DNA of 7,807 bases, taken from assembly GCA_002362735.1 (NCBI GenBank), contig DEUU01000109.1:1-7807 (forward strand), read 5' to 3'. This DNA comes from Dehalococcoidia bacterium UBA3254. GTDB taxonomy: Bacteria; Chloroflexota; Dehalococcoidia; Dehalococcoidales; UBA3254. The translations under genes and the position numbers were made by a program. A model generated the notes under the pieces. The model saw only the letters and a list, made by a program, of their open reading frames with translations, had not been told where the DNA came from and searched no databases. Each line of letters opens with the position of its first letter. The first letter of the stretch is position 1. Below are positions 1 through 6,447 of this stretch, piece by piece.

Positions 1-127
1 TGAACTGACTGATATTGTTGATAAATGGTTCTACGGCATCATCAGCAACTTCCGGATGGACGATGAACACCAGTTCATAGTCATTCTGCAGATTTTCTAC
101 GGTTTTAGTCTCATCTTTAGTTACCAT
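1..127 (-). CDS. rpsF: Ribosomal protein bS6, 5' part only
   Basis: The first 42 codons are visible and the gene continues past the left edge. Residues 17-23 read YELVFIV, followed by HPEVADDAVE and a hydrophobic helix, which is the first strand and helix of the bS6 ferredoxin-like fold. bS6 is a small-subunit protein that pairs with bS18 on the central domain of 16S rRNA. An in-frame TAG directly precedes the ATG at 127, so no longer start is possible. bS6 usually reaches the YEL motif within a few residues; here about 14 charged residues come first. A GGGGA Shine-Dalgarno candidate lies 13 nt upstream (141-145), rather far. In many bacteria rpsF heads an rpsF-ssb-rpsR operon; the downstream genes are outside the window. 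Identity rests on the short N-terminal motif only. Confidence 0.82.
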   Translation of the reverse strand, partial: MVTKDETKTVENLQNDYELVFIVHPEVADDAVEPFINNISQF

Positions 128-190
128 CTAAATTCCATTTTCCCCAAACTCTATTATTTCTAAAGGCGTATCGCACAATAGACGCAATTT

Positions 191-218
191 ATTATAGCAT
201 ACAACTCCCTAAATGCAA
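191..218 (-). promoter_or_regulatory. Extended -10 promoter for rpsF
   Basis: Read on the minus strand, TATAAT (191-196) is preceded by TGC (197-199), giving the extended -10 form TGnTATAAT. A poor -35, TTGCAT (213-218), sits 16 nt upstream. Transcription would start near 184, leaving a leader of about 57 nt before the rpsF ATG. S6:S18-binding leaders are known for rpsF in many bacteria; I see only a short GCGT/ACGC pairing in this leader and do not claim that element. Confidence 0.6.
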
Positions 219-289
219 CAATCTATAGACTGCCAATTTTATTCTGTCGTCCCTTTAAGATATTGATGATTTAAGCCAGAGGTTAAATT

Positions 290-302
290 TGTTATATATA
301 AT
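290..302 (+). promoter_or_regulatory. Possible promoter of hsp20 (-10 region)
   Basis: An AT-rich stretch holds overlapping -10 candidates: TATAAT at 297-302, and TG-T-TATATA (extended -10 type) at 290-298. No good -35 lies at the right distance; TTTAAG at 270-275 is the nearest. No CIRCE-type inverted repeat (TTAGCACTC/GAGTGCTAA) is present between 128 and 351, so HrcA control is not supported. The rest of this intergenic stretch shows nothing else. Confidence 0.35.
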
Positions 303-351
303 ATTAATTAGAACGGTAAATCAGATAAAAACTTTGAAGGAAGGTAAAATA

Positions 352-807
352 ATGAGTATGATCCGCTGGGATCCAGCCCGGGACCTGATGAGTCTAAGAC
401 AAGCGATGGACAGATTATTTGAGGAGAGTGTTATCCGACCCTCGAGTTTCACTTTCGAAATTGGAGGAGGCAACATTCCGATAGATATGTATCAGACGGA
501 CACCGAAGTTATCGTGAAAGCTACTTTACCCGGAATCAAACCGGAAGAGGTAGATATTTCTGTTAATGGAAATACTTTGACTATTAAAGCTGAGAGAAAA
601 GAAGAAACAGAAACCAAGGAAAAAAATTATATCCACAAAGAAAATCGCTATGGCATTGTTACACGTTCTATCACTCTCCCGGTAGATGTGAAAGCAGATA
701 TAGCTGAGGCCAGCTTTGATAACGGCATCTTAACTCTAAATCTTCCCAAGACGGAAAAAGAAAAACCCAAGCAAATCAAGGTTCAGACTAAACCGAAGAC
801 CACTTAG
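352..807 (+). CDS. Small heat shock protein, Hsp20 / alpha-crystallin family
   Basis: This encodes a 151-residue ATP-independent holdase that binds unfolding proteins in the cytoplasm as part of large oligomers. The N-terminal arm has the family opening RWDPARDLMSLRQAMDRLFE (residues 5-24). The alpha-crystallin domain spans about 43-135, with the conserved ATLPGIKPEEVDISV segment and the ASFDNGILTLNLPK signature (120-133). The C-terminal tail has an I-x-I oligomerisation motif (IKV, 142-144). Length is typical. The ATG at 352 is chosen because GGAAGG at 339-344 gives an ideal Shine-Dalgarno 7 nt upstream; an open-frame extension back to a TTG at 289 has no ribosome site and is unlike the family. 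It converges on ppsA, with 47 nt between the stop codons. Family assignment is very secure; its specific clients are unknown. Confidence 0.96.
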   Translation: MSMIRWDPARDLMSLRQAMDRLFEESVIRPSSFTFEIGGGNIPIDMYQTDTEVIVKATLPGIKPEEVDISVNGNTLTIKAERKEETETKEKNYIHKENRYGIVTRSITLPVDVKADIAEASFDNGILTLNLPKTEKEKPKQIKVQTKPKTT

Positions 808-816
808 AAAATACCT

Positions 817-838
817 GGGCGGCCTATACAGACCGCCC
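817..838. terminator. GC-rich hairpin between convergent hsp20 and ppsA
   Basis: GGGCGG (817-822) pairs with CCGCCC (833-838). Two more pairs form after one mismatch, closing an ATAC tetraloop. On the plus strand it is followed by TACCTCTTTC; on the minus strand by AGGTATTTTCT. Neither U tract is strong, but placement 10 nt after the hsp20 stop and 17 nt after the ppsA stop fits a shared bidirectional terminator. Confidence 0.6.
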
Positions 839-854
839 TACCTCTTTCAAACGA

Positions 855-3296
855 TTACCTGGCCCGGGATCGAACCGGGATTTTCTCTCTCCCCGGTTGA
901 GCACCTTTCTCCAATTCTTTTTCAGTCTCAGCGACCCGTTTCTTTACCCCGATCACACTGTCCGGATTAAGGGAAATGGAATCAATTCCTTCCCGCACCA
1001 GGAAAGCGGCAATTTCCGGATAATCGCTTGGAGCTTGACCACAGATGCCAACCTTTCGATGAGACAAATGTGCACTTTTGATAACGCTCGCCATCATCCT
1101 TTTGACCGCTTCATTCTGTTCATCAAATAGCTTTGCCAGATCGGTGGAGTCCCGGTCTACCCCCAGTACTAGTTGCGTCAGGTCGTTACTGCCAATAGAA
1201 AATCCGTCAAACCGTTTGGCGAAATCCTCTGCCAGAATAACATTGGAAGGTATTTCACACATCACGTACACTTCCAAACCGTTTTCACCACGTTTAAGAC
1301 CGTTTTCCGCCATCACGGTCAAGACTTTGTCTGCTTCTTCTACCGTGCGGCAGAAAGGTATCATAACTACCACATTTGTTAACCCAATCTCTTCCCGGGA
1401 ACGTTTAATGGCACGGCATTCCAGATCAAATCCCTGGCGATACCTTTCATCGTAATATCGGGAAGCGCCGCGGAAACCAAGCATTGGATTTTCTTCTTTG
1501 GGCTCGAACTGGGATCCACCAATAAGATTAGCATATTCATTGGTCTTGAAGTCGCTCATTCTTACGATAACCGGATCAGGATACTGAGCTGAAGCGATCT
1601 GGGCGATCCCGCGCGCCAGGTGCTCAATGAAATATTCCGTCTTGTCCTGATAACCCCGCGTCAAATCTTCAATCTGACGGCATACAGCCTCATCTTTTAA
1701 TTCATTGAATTTCACCAGCGCCATAGGATGGATTTTAATGATGTTATTAATAATAAATTCCATCCTGGCCAGACCGACACCATTACACGGTAATCTCCAC
1801 CAGCGGAAAGCGGCTTGAGGATTGGCGATGTTCATCATAATCCTGGTATGCGTCTCAGGAATTCCATCAAGGCTCAATTCCGTTTCCTCATAAGGTAAAA
1901 TACCCTCATAAATATAACCCTCGTTGCCTTCAGCGCAGGAGAGGGTTATTTTCTGACCATCCTGTAAGACCTGGGTTGCTTTTCCGGTACCGACTACTGC
2001 CGGAATACCTAATTCCCGGCTGACAATGGCAGCGTGAGAGGTCCGCCCGCCGTGATCGGTGATAATTCCTTTAGCCCGGGTCATAATAGGCACCCAGTCC
2101 GGATCGGTCATTTCCGTCACCAGGATTGTGTTATCGCGAAACTTATTAATATCGCTAACATGCTCGATAACGGATGCTTCACCGGCAGAGATGGCCTCCC
2201 CGATAGCCAGACCCGTCAGGAGTTTTCGGCCTTTTTCTTTAAGTTCATAAGACTTCATAGAAGCGGCTATTTTTTGCGATTGCACGGTTTCCGGACGAGC
2301 TTGCACGATGAAAAGTTCCTGGCTTTCCCCATCTTTAGCCCATTCCATGTCCATCGGTCTTTGATAATGATCCTCAATAATTTTTGACCAGCGCCCCAGA
2401 GTCAGTATCTCCTCATCATCCAGAACATACTGCAATCTTTGCCATTCCGGGGTATCGATATTTTTGGTTGATTTGGTACCTCCGACAGCATAAATCATTT
2501 TCTTTTCTTTGGCGCCGAGATTTTTCTCGATGATAGGTTTGAGATTCATGTTATCCAGTAAAGGTTTAAAAACTGAGTATTCATCCGGAGTAACAGTTCC
2601 CTGGACTACATTCTCACCCAGACCCCAGGACGCATTAATAATTACCAGATCGGGAAAACCGGTTTCGGTATCAATGGAAAACATAACTCCTGATCCGGCT
2701 TCATCCGAACGTACCATTTTCTGAATACCTATGGAGAGCGCAACTTCCATGTGATCAAAACCTTTGTCCTGCCGGTAGCTGATAGCTCGATCCGTAAAAA
2801 GGGAAGCATAACACCTGCGGCAAGCCTCCAGCAGCTCTTCCTCTCCGGTGATATTCAGGAAGCTCTCTTGCTGGCCTGCGAAGCTGGCTGATGGCAGATC
2901 CTCAGCGGTTGCACTGCTTCTTACGGCCACATCTGCTTCGTTTTTTTGATAACGCCGACTCAACTTACGGTAAGCCTTACGGATTTCCTGTGCGATCTCC
3001 TCCGGGAAATGCCCGCGAAGAAAAAGACGCCGGATCTCTTTTCCTGTTTCGTCCAGAGATTTTTCCTTCTTCGCCATTTGCTGTAAATATATCTGTATCT
3101 TTCCTTTTAGTTTGTTCGATTCCAGGTACTTCCAGTATGCGTTTGAGGTAGTCGCAAAACCATCCGGTATACGTATCCCGGACGGTCTTAAATTGCCAAT
3201 CATTTCACCCAGCGAAGCATTCTTGCCACCCACAAGAGGGACATCTTTATTGGTCAACGTCTCAAACCACCGCACGTAAAGGTTTTGTTCAGCCAT
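855..3296 (-). CDS. ppsA: Phosphoenolpyruvate synthase (pyruvate, water dikinase)
   Basis: This 813-residue enzyme converts pyruvate, ATP and water to PEP, AMP and phosphate (EC 2.7.9.2), a gluconeogenic cytoplasmic reaction. Domains in order: PPDK-type ATP-binding domain about 10-345 (VGGKNASLGEM at 22-32, RSSATAEDLPSASFAGQQ at 126-143, QARPETV at 332-338); swivelling phosphohistidine domain with GGRTSHAAIVSRELG (416-430), catalytic His421; C-terminal PEP/pyruvate TIM barrel with FSIGSNDLTQLVLGVDRDS (699-717) and CGQAPSD (752-758), Cys752 being the expected acid/base. Thr419 occupies the position that PpsR-type kinases phosphorylate in E. coli. The start is supported by GGAGG at 3303-3307. 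About 20 residues at the end (EKELEKGAQPGREKIPVRS...) exceed the usual length of about 790. It lies 24 nt downstream of the baeRF gene, so an operon is likely. The GSNDLTQ and ending motifs favour PpsA over pyruvate, phosphate dikinase. Confidence 0.96.
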   Translation of the reverse strand: MAEQNLYVRWFETLTNKDVPLVGGKNASLGEMIGNLRPSGIRIPDGFATTSNAYWKYLESNKLKGKIQIYLQQMAKKEKSLDETGKEIRRLFLRGHFPEEIAQEIRKAYRKLSRRYQKNEADVAVRSSATAEDLPSASFAGQQESFLNITGEEELLEACRRCYASLFTDRAISYRQDKGFDHMEVALSIGIQKMVRSDEAGSGVMFSIDTETGFPDLVIINASWGLGENVVQGTVTPDEYSVFKPLLDNMNLKPIIEKNLGAKEKKMIYAVGGTKSTKNIDTPEWQRLQYVLDDEEILTLGRWSKIIEDHYQRPMDMEWAKDGESQELFIVQARPETVQSQKIAASMKSYELKEKGRKLLTGLAIGEAISAGEASVIEHVSDINKFRDNTILVTEMTDPDWVPIMTRAKGIITDHGGRTSHAAIVSRELGIPAVVGTGKATQVLQDGQKITLSCAEGNEGYIYEGILPYEETELSLDGIPETHTRIMMNIANPQAAFRWWRLPCNGVGLARMEFIINNIIKIHPMALVKFNELKDEAVCRQIEDLTRGYQDKTEYFIEHLARGIAQIASAQYPDPVIVRMSDFKTNEYANLIGGSQFEPKEENPMLGFRGASRYYDERYRQGFDLECRAIKRSREEIGLTNVVVMIPFCRTVEEADKVLTVMAENGLKRGENGLEVYVMCEIPSNVILAEDFAKRFDGFSIGSNDLTQLVLGVDRDSTDLAKLFDEQNEAVKRMMASVIKSAHLSHRKVGICGQAPSDYPEIAAFLVREGIDSISLNPDSVIGVKKRVAETEKELEKGAQPGREKIPVRSRAR
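863..890 (+). terminator. Hairpin plus T-rich tract inside the ppsA 3' end, probable hsp20 terminator
   Basis: CCCGG (863-867) pairs perfectly with CCGGG (875-879) around a 7-nt loop, followed on the plus strand by ATTTTCTCTCT (880-890). It lies about 55 nt after the hsp20 stop, downstream of the first hairpin, and inside the last codons of ppsA. Read on the minus strand the same bases have exactly the geometry of a tRNA T-arm (5-bp stem, loop TTCGATC), but no tRNA body is attached. Confidence 0.5.
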
Positions 3297-3320
3297 CTGG
3301 AACCTCCACAGAGTAGATTT

Positions 3321-4481
3321 TTAAAATCTTAATATGGCAGAGACAGGAGCTCCACCAGGCACCGCCTCGTGTTTCATCACATAAACCGTGCCCGCATGTT
3401 CCAGAGTCTGAAAGGCCGCCAACTCAACCAGATCCTCGTCCACCGCCTCTGGTTGCGAATGGGCGGTCACGGTATTGTTTTCCGCATTGAAATTACCCCA
3501 CTGCTGGGCTCCCTCTTCCATGAAAAGAAATCTCACCCGGCCATGATACGCCGCCGGGATAACGTCATTTAATCCGTTCGCCGTAAGACCCGTTCCGGCT
3601 GACTTATTATAATCCGCCACCGCGTCCTGATGTGTTTTTTCAATATAATGACTGACAATTTTCCAAGCTTGCTCTCGCAGGATATCATCAATTACGCCCT
3701 CCGGATTTCCCAAAATTCCTTCTGAGAGAAGATACCTGTAAGTATTAGCAGTATGGTACATTGGATGAAGGTAGTTCACGGCGGCTAAGATCATGGGAGC
3801 AGTCTCTTCTTTTAATATTGTTTTGATTCCCTTGCTTATCTGGTCCAGGTATTGCATGATATTTCTTTTAACATAGTCAGGCCGGCTGCTTTCACCAGTC
3901 TGAATGGCAGTGCTTCCGCCAAAGTTGCTTCCACCTGCCGGGGCTGGAACGTGGTACTGAATCCGGTTGCCCGACATCTCAAGTTTTAAAGCTTCGGACA
4001 TATTTTTAGGAAGGTCGTCTAAATTAATCCGTAGAGATCCGAATCTTGTACACTGTAATAGTCTGATTTCATCCTGACTGATTGCCAGTACGTAATACCA
4101 GCCGCAATCACTTAAAAGCGATACCAGGGGTTTAATATTAAACCGCTCTCCAACCCCCACTTCTTCCCTGATTGCAATCGGAACACGGTAATAAAGGTAT
4201 ATGCCGGGGTCGATAAATAATGCCAGACCGTCACTCTGCTGTCGCCAGAACAGATTATCGGTTAATAGACCTTCGGCAGGTTTTAACATCACCCGGGCTT
4301 CGGCCGCCCTCATCCCCTTTGCCACGAGTTTTTGTTCTGCTGTCCGTAGCAGATTTTTTAACCTCACAGGGTCCTGCTGGTCGACTCCGCCCTTGTGATG
4401 GGTTGGCATGAAAATAGAGACATGCGCTCCTCCATCACGTTGTATAATCCGTTTTATATCATTTGAACAAATTACATCCAT
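3321..4481 (-). CDS. Bacterial archaeo-eukaryotic release factor-like protein (baeRF family)
   Basis: This encodes a 386-residue cytoplasmic protein I assign to the baeRF superfamily, bacterial relatives of the eRF1/aRF1 peptide-release factor fold, most like family 3. Support: an N-terminal segment ending in DGLALFIDPG and YYRVP; a central domain with a Gly-rich loop (GGSNFGGSTAIQTG, about 183-196) followed by a helix YVKRNIMQYL, the arrangement of the eRF1 catalytic loop; and a C-terminal domain ending in TLEHAGTVYVM...VPGGAPVSAILRF, typical of the group. The eRF1 GGQ tripeptide itself is absent. A GTG at 4490 is in frame, but AGGTG at 4488-4492 is placed as a Shine-Dalgarno 6 nt before the ATG at 4481, so I choose the ATG. 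It is the first gene of a probable operon with ppsA and divergent from aroF. A ribosome-associated role is inferred from the fold; the molecular function is not known to me. Confidence 0.78.
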   Translation of the reverse strand: MDVICSNDIKRIIQRDGGAHVSIFMPTHHKGGVDQQDPVRLKNLLRTAEQKLVAKGMRAAEARVMLKPAEGLLTDNLFWRQQSDGLALFIDPGIYLYYRVPIAIREEVGVGERFNIKPLVSLLSDCGWYYVLAISQDEIRLLQCTRFGSLRINLDDLPKNMSEALKLEMSGNRIQYHVPAPAGGSNFGGSTAIQTGESSRPDYVKRNIMQYLDQISKGIKTILKEETAPMILAAVNYLHPMYHTANTYRYLLSEGILGNPEGVIDDILREQAWKIVSHYIEKTHQDAVADYNKSAGTGLTANGLNDVIPAAYHGRVRFLFMEEGAQQWGNFNAENNTVTAHSQPEAVDEDLVELAAFQTLEHAGTVYVMKHEAVPGGAPVSAILRF

Positions 4482-4501
4482 TCGTTTCACCTCTTATTAT
4501 T

Positions 4502-4541
4502 ATTATAATCTGGAATATATGGAGAATTTTCATACTTTGAA
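4502..4541 (-). promoter_or_regulatory. Candidate promoter(s) for the baeRF-ppsA operon
   Basis: Read on the minus strand, TTCAAA (4536-4541) and TATATT (4514-4519) are spaced 16 nt apart and give a start near 4507, some 25 nt before the ATG. A perfect TATAAT also lies at 4502-4507, but a start from it would leave almost no leader before the Shine-Dalgarno. The -35 overlaps that of the opposite aroF promoter. Confidence 0.45.
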
Positions 4542-4565
4542 TTTAATTTATTTATGTTCTATACT
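4537..4565 (+). promoter_or_regulatory. Sigma-70 type promoter for aroF
   Basis: TTGAAT (4537-4542) and TATACT (4560-4565) are separated by the ideal 17 nt, predicting transcription from about 4572 and a leader of about 38 nt. That is too short for a peptide-based attenuator or any known riboswitch. Confidence 0.65.
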
Positions 4566-4609
4566 CGTTGGTAGTTATGTAATGCATAGACACAGGAGTT
4601 TCTAATTCT

Positions 4610-5626
4610 ATGATCGTTGAAATGAGAAAAAAGGCCTCGCAAAAAGAGATCGATAATGTGGTTCTTCGGGCAAAATCTCTGGGCTTTAGCGTGCAGTTAA
4701 ATGTAGGCACAGATAAGACCGTGATTGCGATACTGGGCAGCAACACCGGACAAATTTCCACAGATATCTTCGCCGTTTTCCCCGGTGTAGATAGCGTTAC
4801 CCGTATTATGAAACCGTACAAGCTCGCTTCTCGAGAATTTAAACCGCAGAGAACGGTCGTCAAAATTGGTAATTTACAAATCGGGGCCGATCGTTTGATT
4901 GTCATGGCCGGTCCCTGCGCTGTGGAGAGTAAAAAGCAGCTGGAGGAAGCCGCCCGAATCGTGAAAAATGCCGGAGCCACTGTTCTGCGCGGAGGAGCCT
5001 TCAAACCACGCACATCCCCTTTCAGCTTTCAGGGTTTGGAAAAAACCGGGTTAGAATATCTGGTTGAAATTAAAAAGAAATTTGATATACCCGTAGTGAC
5101 CGAAGTGGTAGACCCGCATCAGGTAGAACTCGTAGCTAAGTATGCAGATATTCTCCAGGTAGGGACCCGTAACATGCAAAATTTTAGTCTGTTAACCGAA
5201 ATTGGCAGGTTAAAACACCCGGTTATTTTAAAGCGCGGCCTGGCCAATACTGTCACCGAGTGGCTGACCGCGGCTGATTATCTTCTTGCCGGAGGTAATG
5301 ATAGCGTCATACTCTGTGAACGCGGAATCCGCACCTTTGAGGACAGTACCCGCTTTTCAATGGATATATCTTCCATTCCCGTAGTCAGAAAATTCAGCCA
5401 TTTGCCCATAATTGTCGATCCCAGCCACGCTGCCGGGCACTATTCTCTGGTACCGGCTCTTGCCAGAGCTGCTGTTGCGGCAGGAGCAGATGGACTGCTG
5501 ATTGAAGTCCATCCTAATCCAAAAGAAGCTCTGGTTGACGGTTTGCAGTCCCTTACTCCTTCCGACTTTAGACGTCTAATGGGAGAGCTTAAACCCATCG
5601 CGGAAGCCTTAGGCCGTAGCCTGTAA
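4610..5626 (+). CDS. aroF: 3-deoxy-7-phosphoheptulonate (DAHP) synthase, type I-beta with N-terminal regulatory domain
   Basis: This catalyses PEP + erythrose 4-phosphate to DAHP + phosphate (EC 2.5.1.54), the first step of the shikimate route to aromatic amino acids. At 338 residues it matches the long form typified by Thermotoga: a ferredoxin-like regulatory domain (1-70, MIVEMRKKAS...), then the TIM-barrel catalytic domain. Visible motifs are MAGPCAVES (99-107), RGGAFKPRTSP (127-137), VGTRNMQNF (184-192), LKRG (207-210), IVDPSHAAGH (268-277) and IEVHPNP (298-304). The expected metal ligands Cys103, His273, Glu299 and Asp310 are all present, so it should be active. The N-terminal domain suggests allosteric feedback by Tyr or Phe. 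Start: first ATG, with AGGAG at 4594-4598, 11 nt upstream. No chorismate mutase domain is fused. Some genomes name this gene aroG, aroA or aroH. Confidence 0.96.
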   Translation: MIVEMRKKASQKEIDNVVLRAKSLGFSVQLNVGTDKTVIAILGSNTGQISTDIFAVFPGVDSVTRIMKPYKLASREFKPQRTVVKIGNLQIGADRLIVMAGPCAVESKKQLEEAARIVKNAGATVLRGGAFKPRTSPFSFQGLEKTGLEYLVEIKKKFDIPVVTEVVDPHQVELVAKYADILQVGTRNMQNFSLLTEIGRLKHPVILKRGLANTVTEWLTAADYLLAGGNDSVILCERGIRTFEDSTRFSMDISSIPVVRKFSHLPIIVDPSHAAGHYSLVPALARAAVAAGADGLLIEVHPNPKEALVDGLQSLTPSDFRRLMGELKPIAEALGRSL

Positions 5627-5668
5627 AAATAGATCCTTTGCTATGGTATTTCGAAAAGGAAGGAACAA

Positions 5669-6142
5669 ATGCCTCAAACTTATATCTCTCAATCCAATAC
5701 CTATTCCTTTGAATATCCGGATGATTGGAGACTGGAGCGGGAAAACGGCGGCACTCTAAGATTATGTAAAAAAGGTGGAATATTTAAAAAAGATAGCCAA
5801 AATATCTTGCGTATCATTCCTATGTTGTCTGACGAGATTATTTCGCCCCAGGCCTATACTTCCATCCTGAATATCCGAAAAAAAGAGCACAAGGACCTGG
5901 AAGTTGTCGAAAAGTCACCAGACTTTACGATGAATTTTCATATCCTGAAATACCGTAAAGAGGATTATCAGGATATTGACGACCGGACCTATCTCATGGT
6001 TCAGGACTTCTGGGAACTAGTTATCAGCAACCGTATTTTCACTTGTTCTTTCTCTGTTCGCAAAGATGATCTGGAAACCGTTAAAGCTAAAGAGGAAAAA
6101 CAGATTGCAGAAAAGATCCTCTATAGCCTTAAACTGCTCTAA
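5669..6142 (+). CDS. Small cytosolic protein of unknown function, PsbP/DcrB-like fold suspected
   Basis: This encodes a 157-residue acidic/basic mixed protein with no signal peptide or membrane segment. Its opening, TYSFEYPDDWRLE (11-23), is the pattern of the PsbP/DcrB/DUF1795-like fold (a short strand, then Y-P-x-x-W). Alternating strands follow (ILRIIPML, FHILKYRKEDY, RTYLMVQDFWELVISNRIFTCSFSV), ending in a helix EEKQIAEKILYSLKLL, which also fits that group of proteins. DcrB-type members are usually lipoproteins; this one lacks a lipobox, so it is probably cytoplasmic. GGAAGGA at 5658-5664 is a strong Shine-Dalgarno. It starts 42 nt after aroF with no terminator between, so it is likely in the same transcript. 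A link to aromatic synthesis is not evident; the fold call is a pattern judgement and its role is unknown. Confidence 0.8.
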   Translation: MPQTYISQSNTYSFEYPDDWRLERENGGTLRLCKKGGIFKKDSQNILRIIPMLSDEIISPQAYTSILNIRKKEHKDLEVVEKSPDFTMNFHILKYRKEDYQDIDDRTYLMVQDFWELVISNRIFTCSFSVRKDDLETVKAKEEKQIAEKILYSLKLL

Positions 6143-6447
6143 CTGGAGACCGATAGACCCTCCAATTTGGAGATTATTCCCTCTAACGTCGCAAATACTT
6201 GCGAGGATAATGTTTCAACTCAGATTAAATTCGAAGATCGGTGCAGGAAGGATTTGCCCCCGTCTCCTCTAGAGCGTAGCCATGAAATTCAGGATCTATT
6301 AACATTGAACGGCCTTAAGCGCGGCCATTTTCCGAGTCCCACCAATTTTGGCAGTCAGTGTACAAACGGCAGAACTATGAATTCAGCCTGATAAACACTT
6401 ATCTGAATCAACCATGAGAAAGCACATTCAACCGTCGAACTCGAGTA
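6143..6447. other. Gene-free stretch with an imperfect repeat pair and small hairpins
   Basis: No open frame here has a ribosome site or a recognisable product; a 74-codon frame at 6167-6391 lacks both. Visible structure: overlapping alternative hairpins at 6144-6172; a TCGCAA/TTGCGA hairpin with tetraloop ATAC at 6189-6204; GGCC/GGCC around an 8-nt loop at 6311-6326 followed by ATTTT, a weak terminator candidate for the aroF transcript; and a similar motif at 6156-6170 and 6336-6351. It could be a decayed gene or the remnant of an insertion sequence end. Confidence 0.5.
6156..6351. repeat. Imperfect direct repeat pair around CCAATTT(T)GG
   Basis: GACCCTCCAATTTGG (6156-6170) and GTCCCACCAATTTTGG (6336-6351) differ by two substitutions and one inserted T, and lie 180 nt apart. 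Each contains its own short inverted repeat CCAA/TTGG. Repeats of this size are found at the ends of some insertion sequences, but no transposase or terminal inverted repeat is visible. Confidence 0.4.

Noticed and set aside
289..351. N-terminal extension of Hsp20 from a TTG at 289
   Set aside because: No ribosome site, overlaps the likely -10 region, and the extra residues do not resemble Hsp20; ATG 352 has an ideal Shine-Dalgarno.
855..885. A tRNA gene on the minus strand
   Set aside because: Only a perfect T-arm is present; the acceptor stem, D-arm and anticodon arm are absent in the 76 nt upstream, which are ppsA codons.
1078..1455. Plus-strand 125-codon open frame within ppsA
   Set aside because: Antisense shadow of the strongly conserved PEP synthase frame; no family resemblance and no ribosome site.
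4482..4490. GTG start for the baeRF protein at 4490
   Set aside because: The GTG is part of the AGGTG that serves as Shine-Dalgarno for the better-placed ATG at 4481.
4566..4609. Riboswitch or peptide attenuator (T-box, Trp/Phe leader) before aroF
   Set aside because: The predicted leader is about 38 nt, with no leader peptide, T-box or terminator hairpin.
4552..5013. Minus-strand 153-codon open frame overlapping the start of aroF
   Set aside because: Antisense of the conserved DAHP synthase domain, Ser/Thr/Arg-rich shadow composition, and it crosses the aroF promoter.
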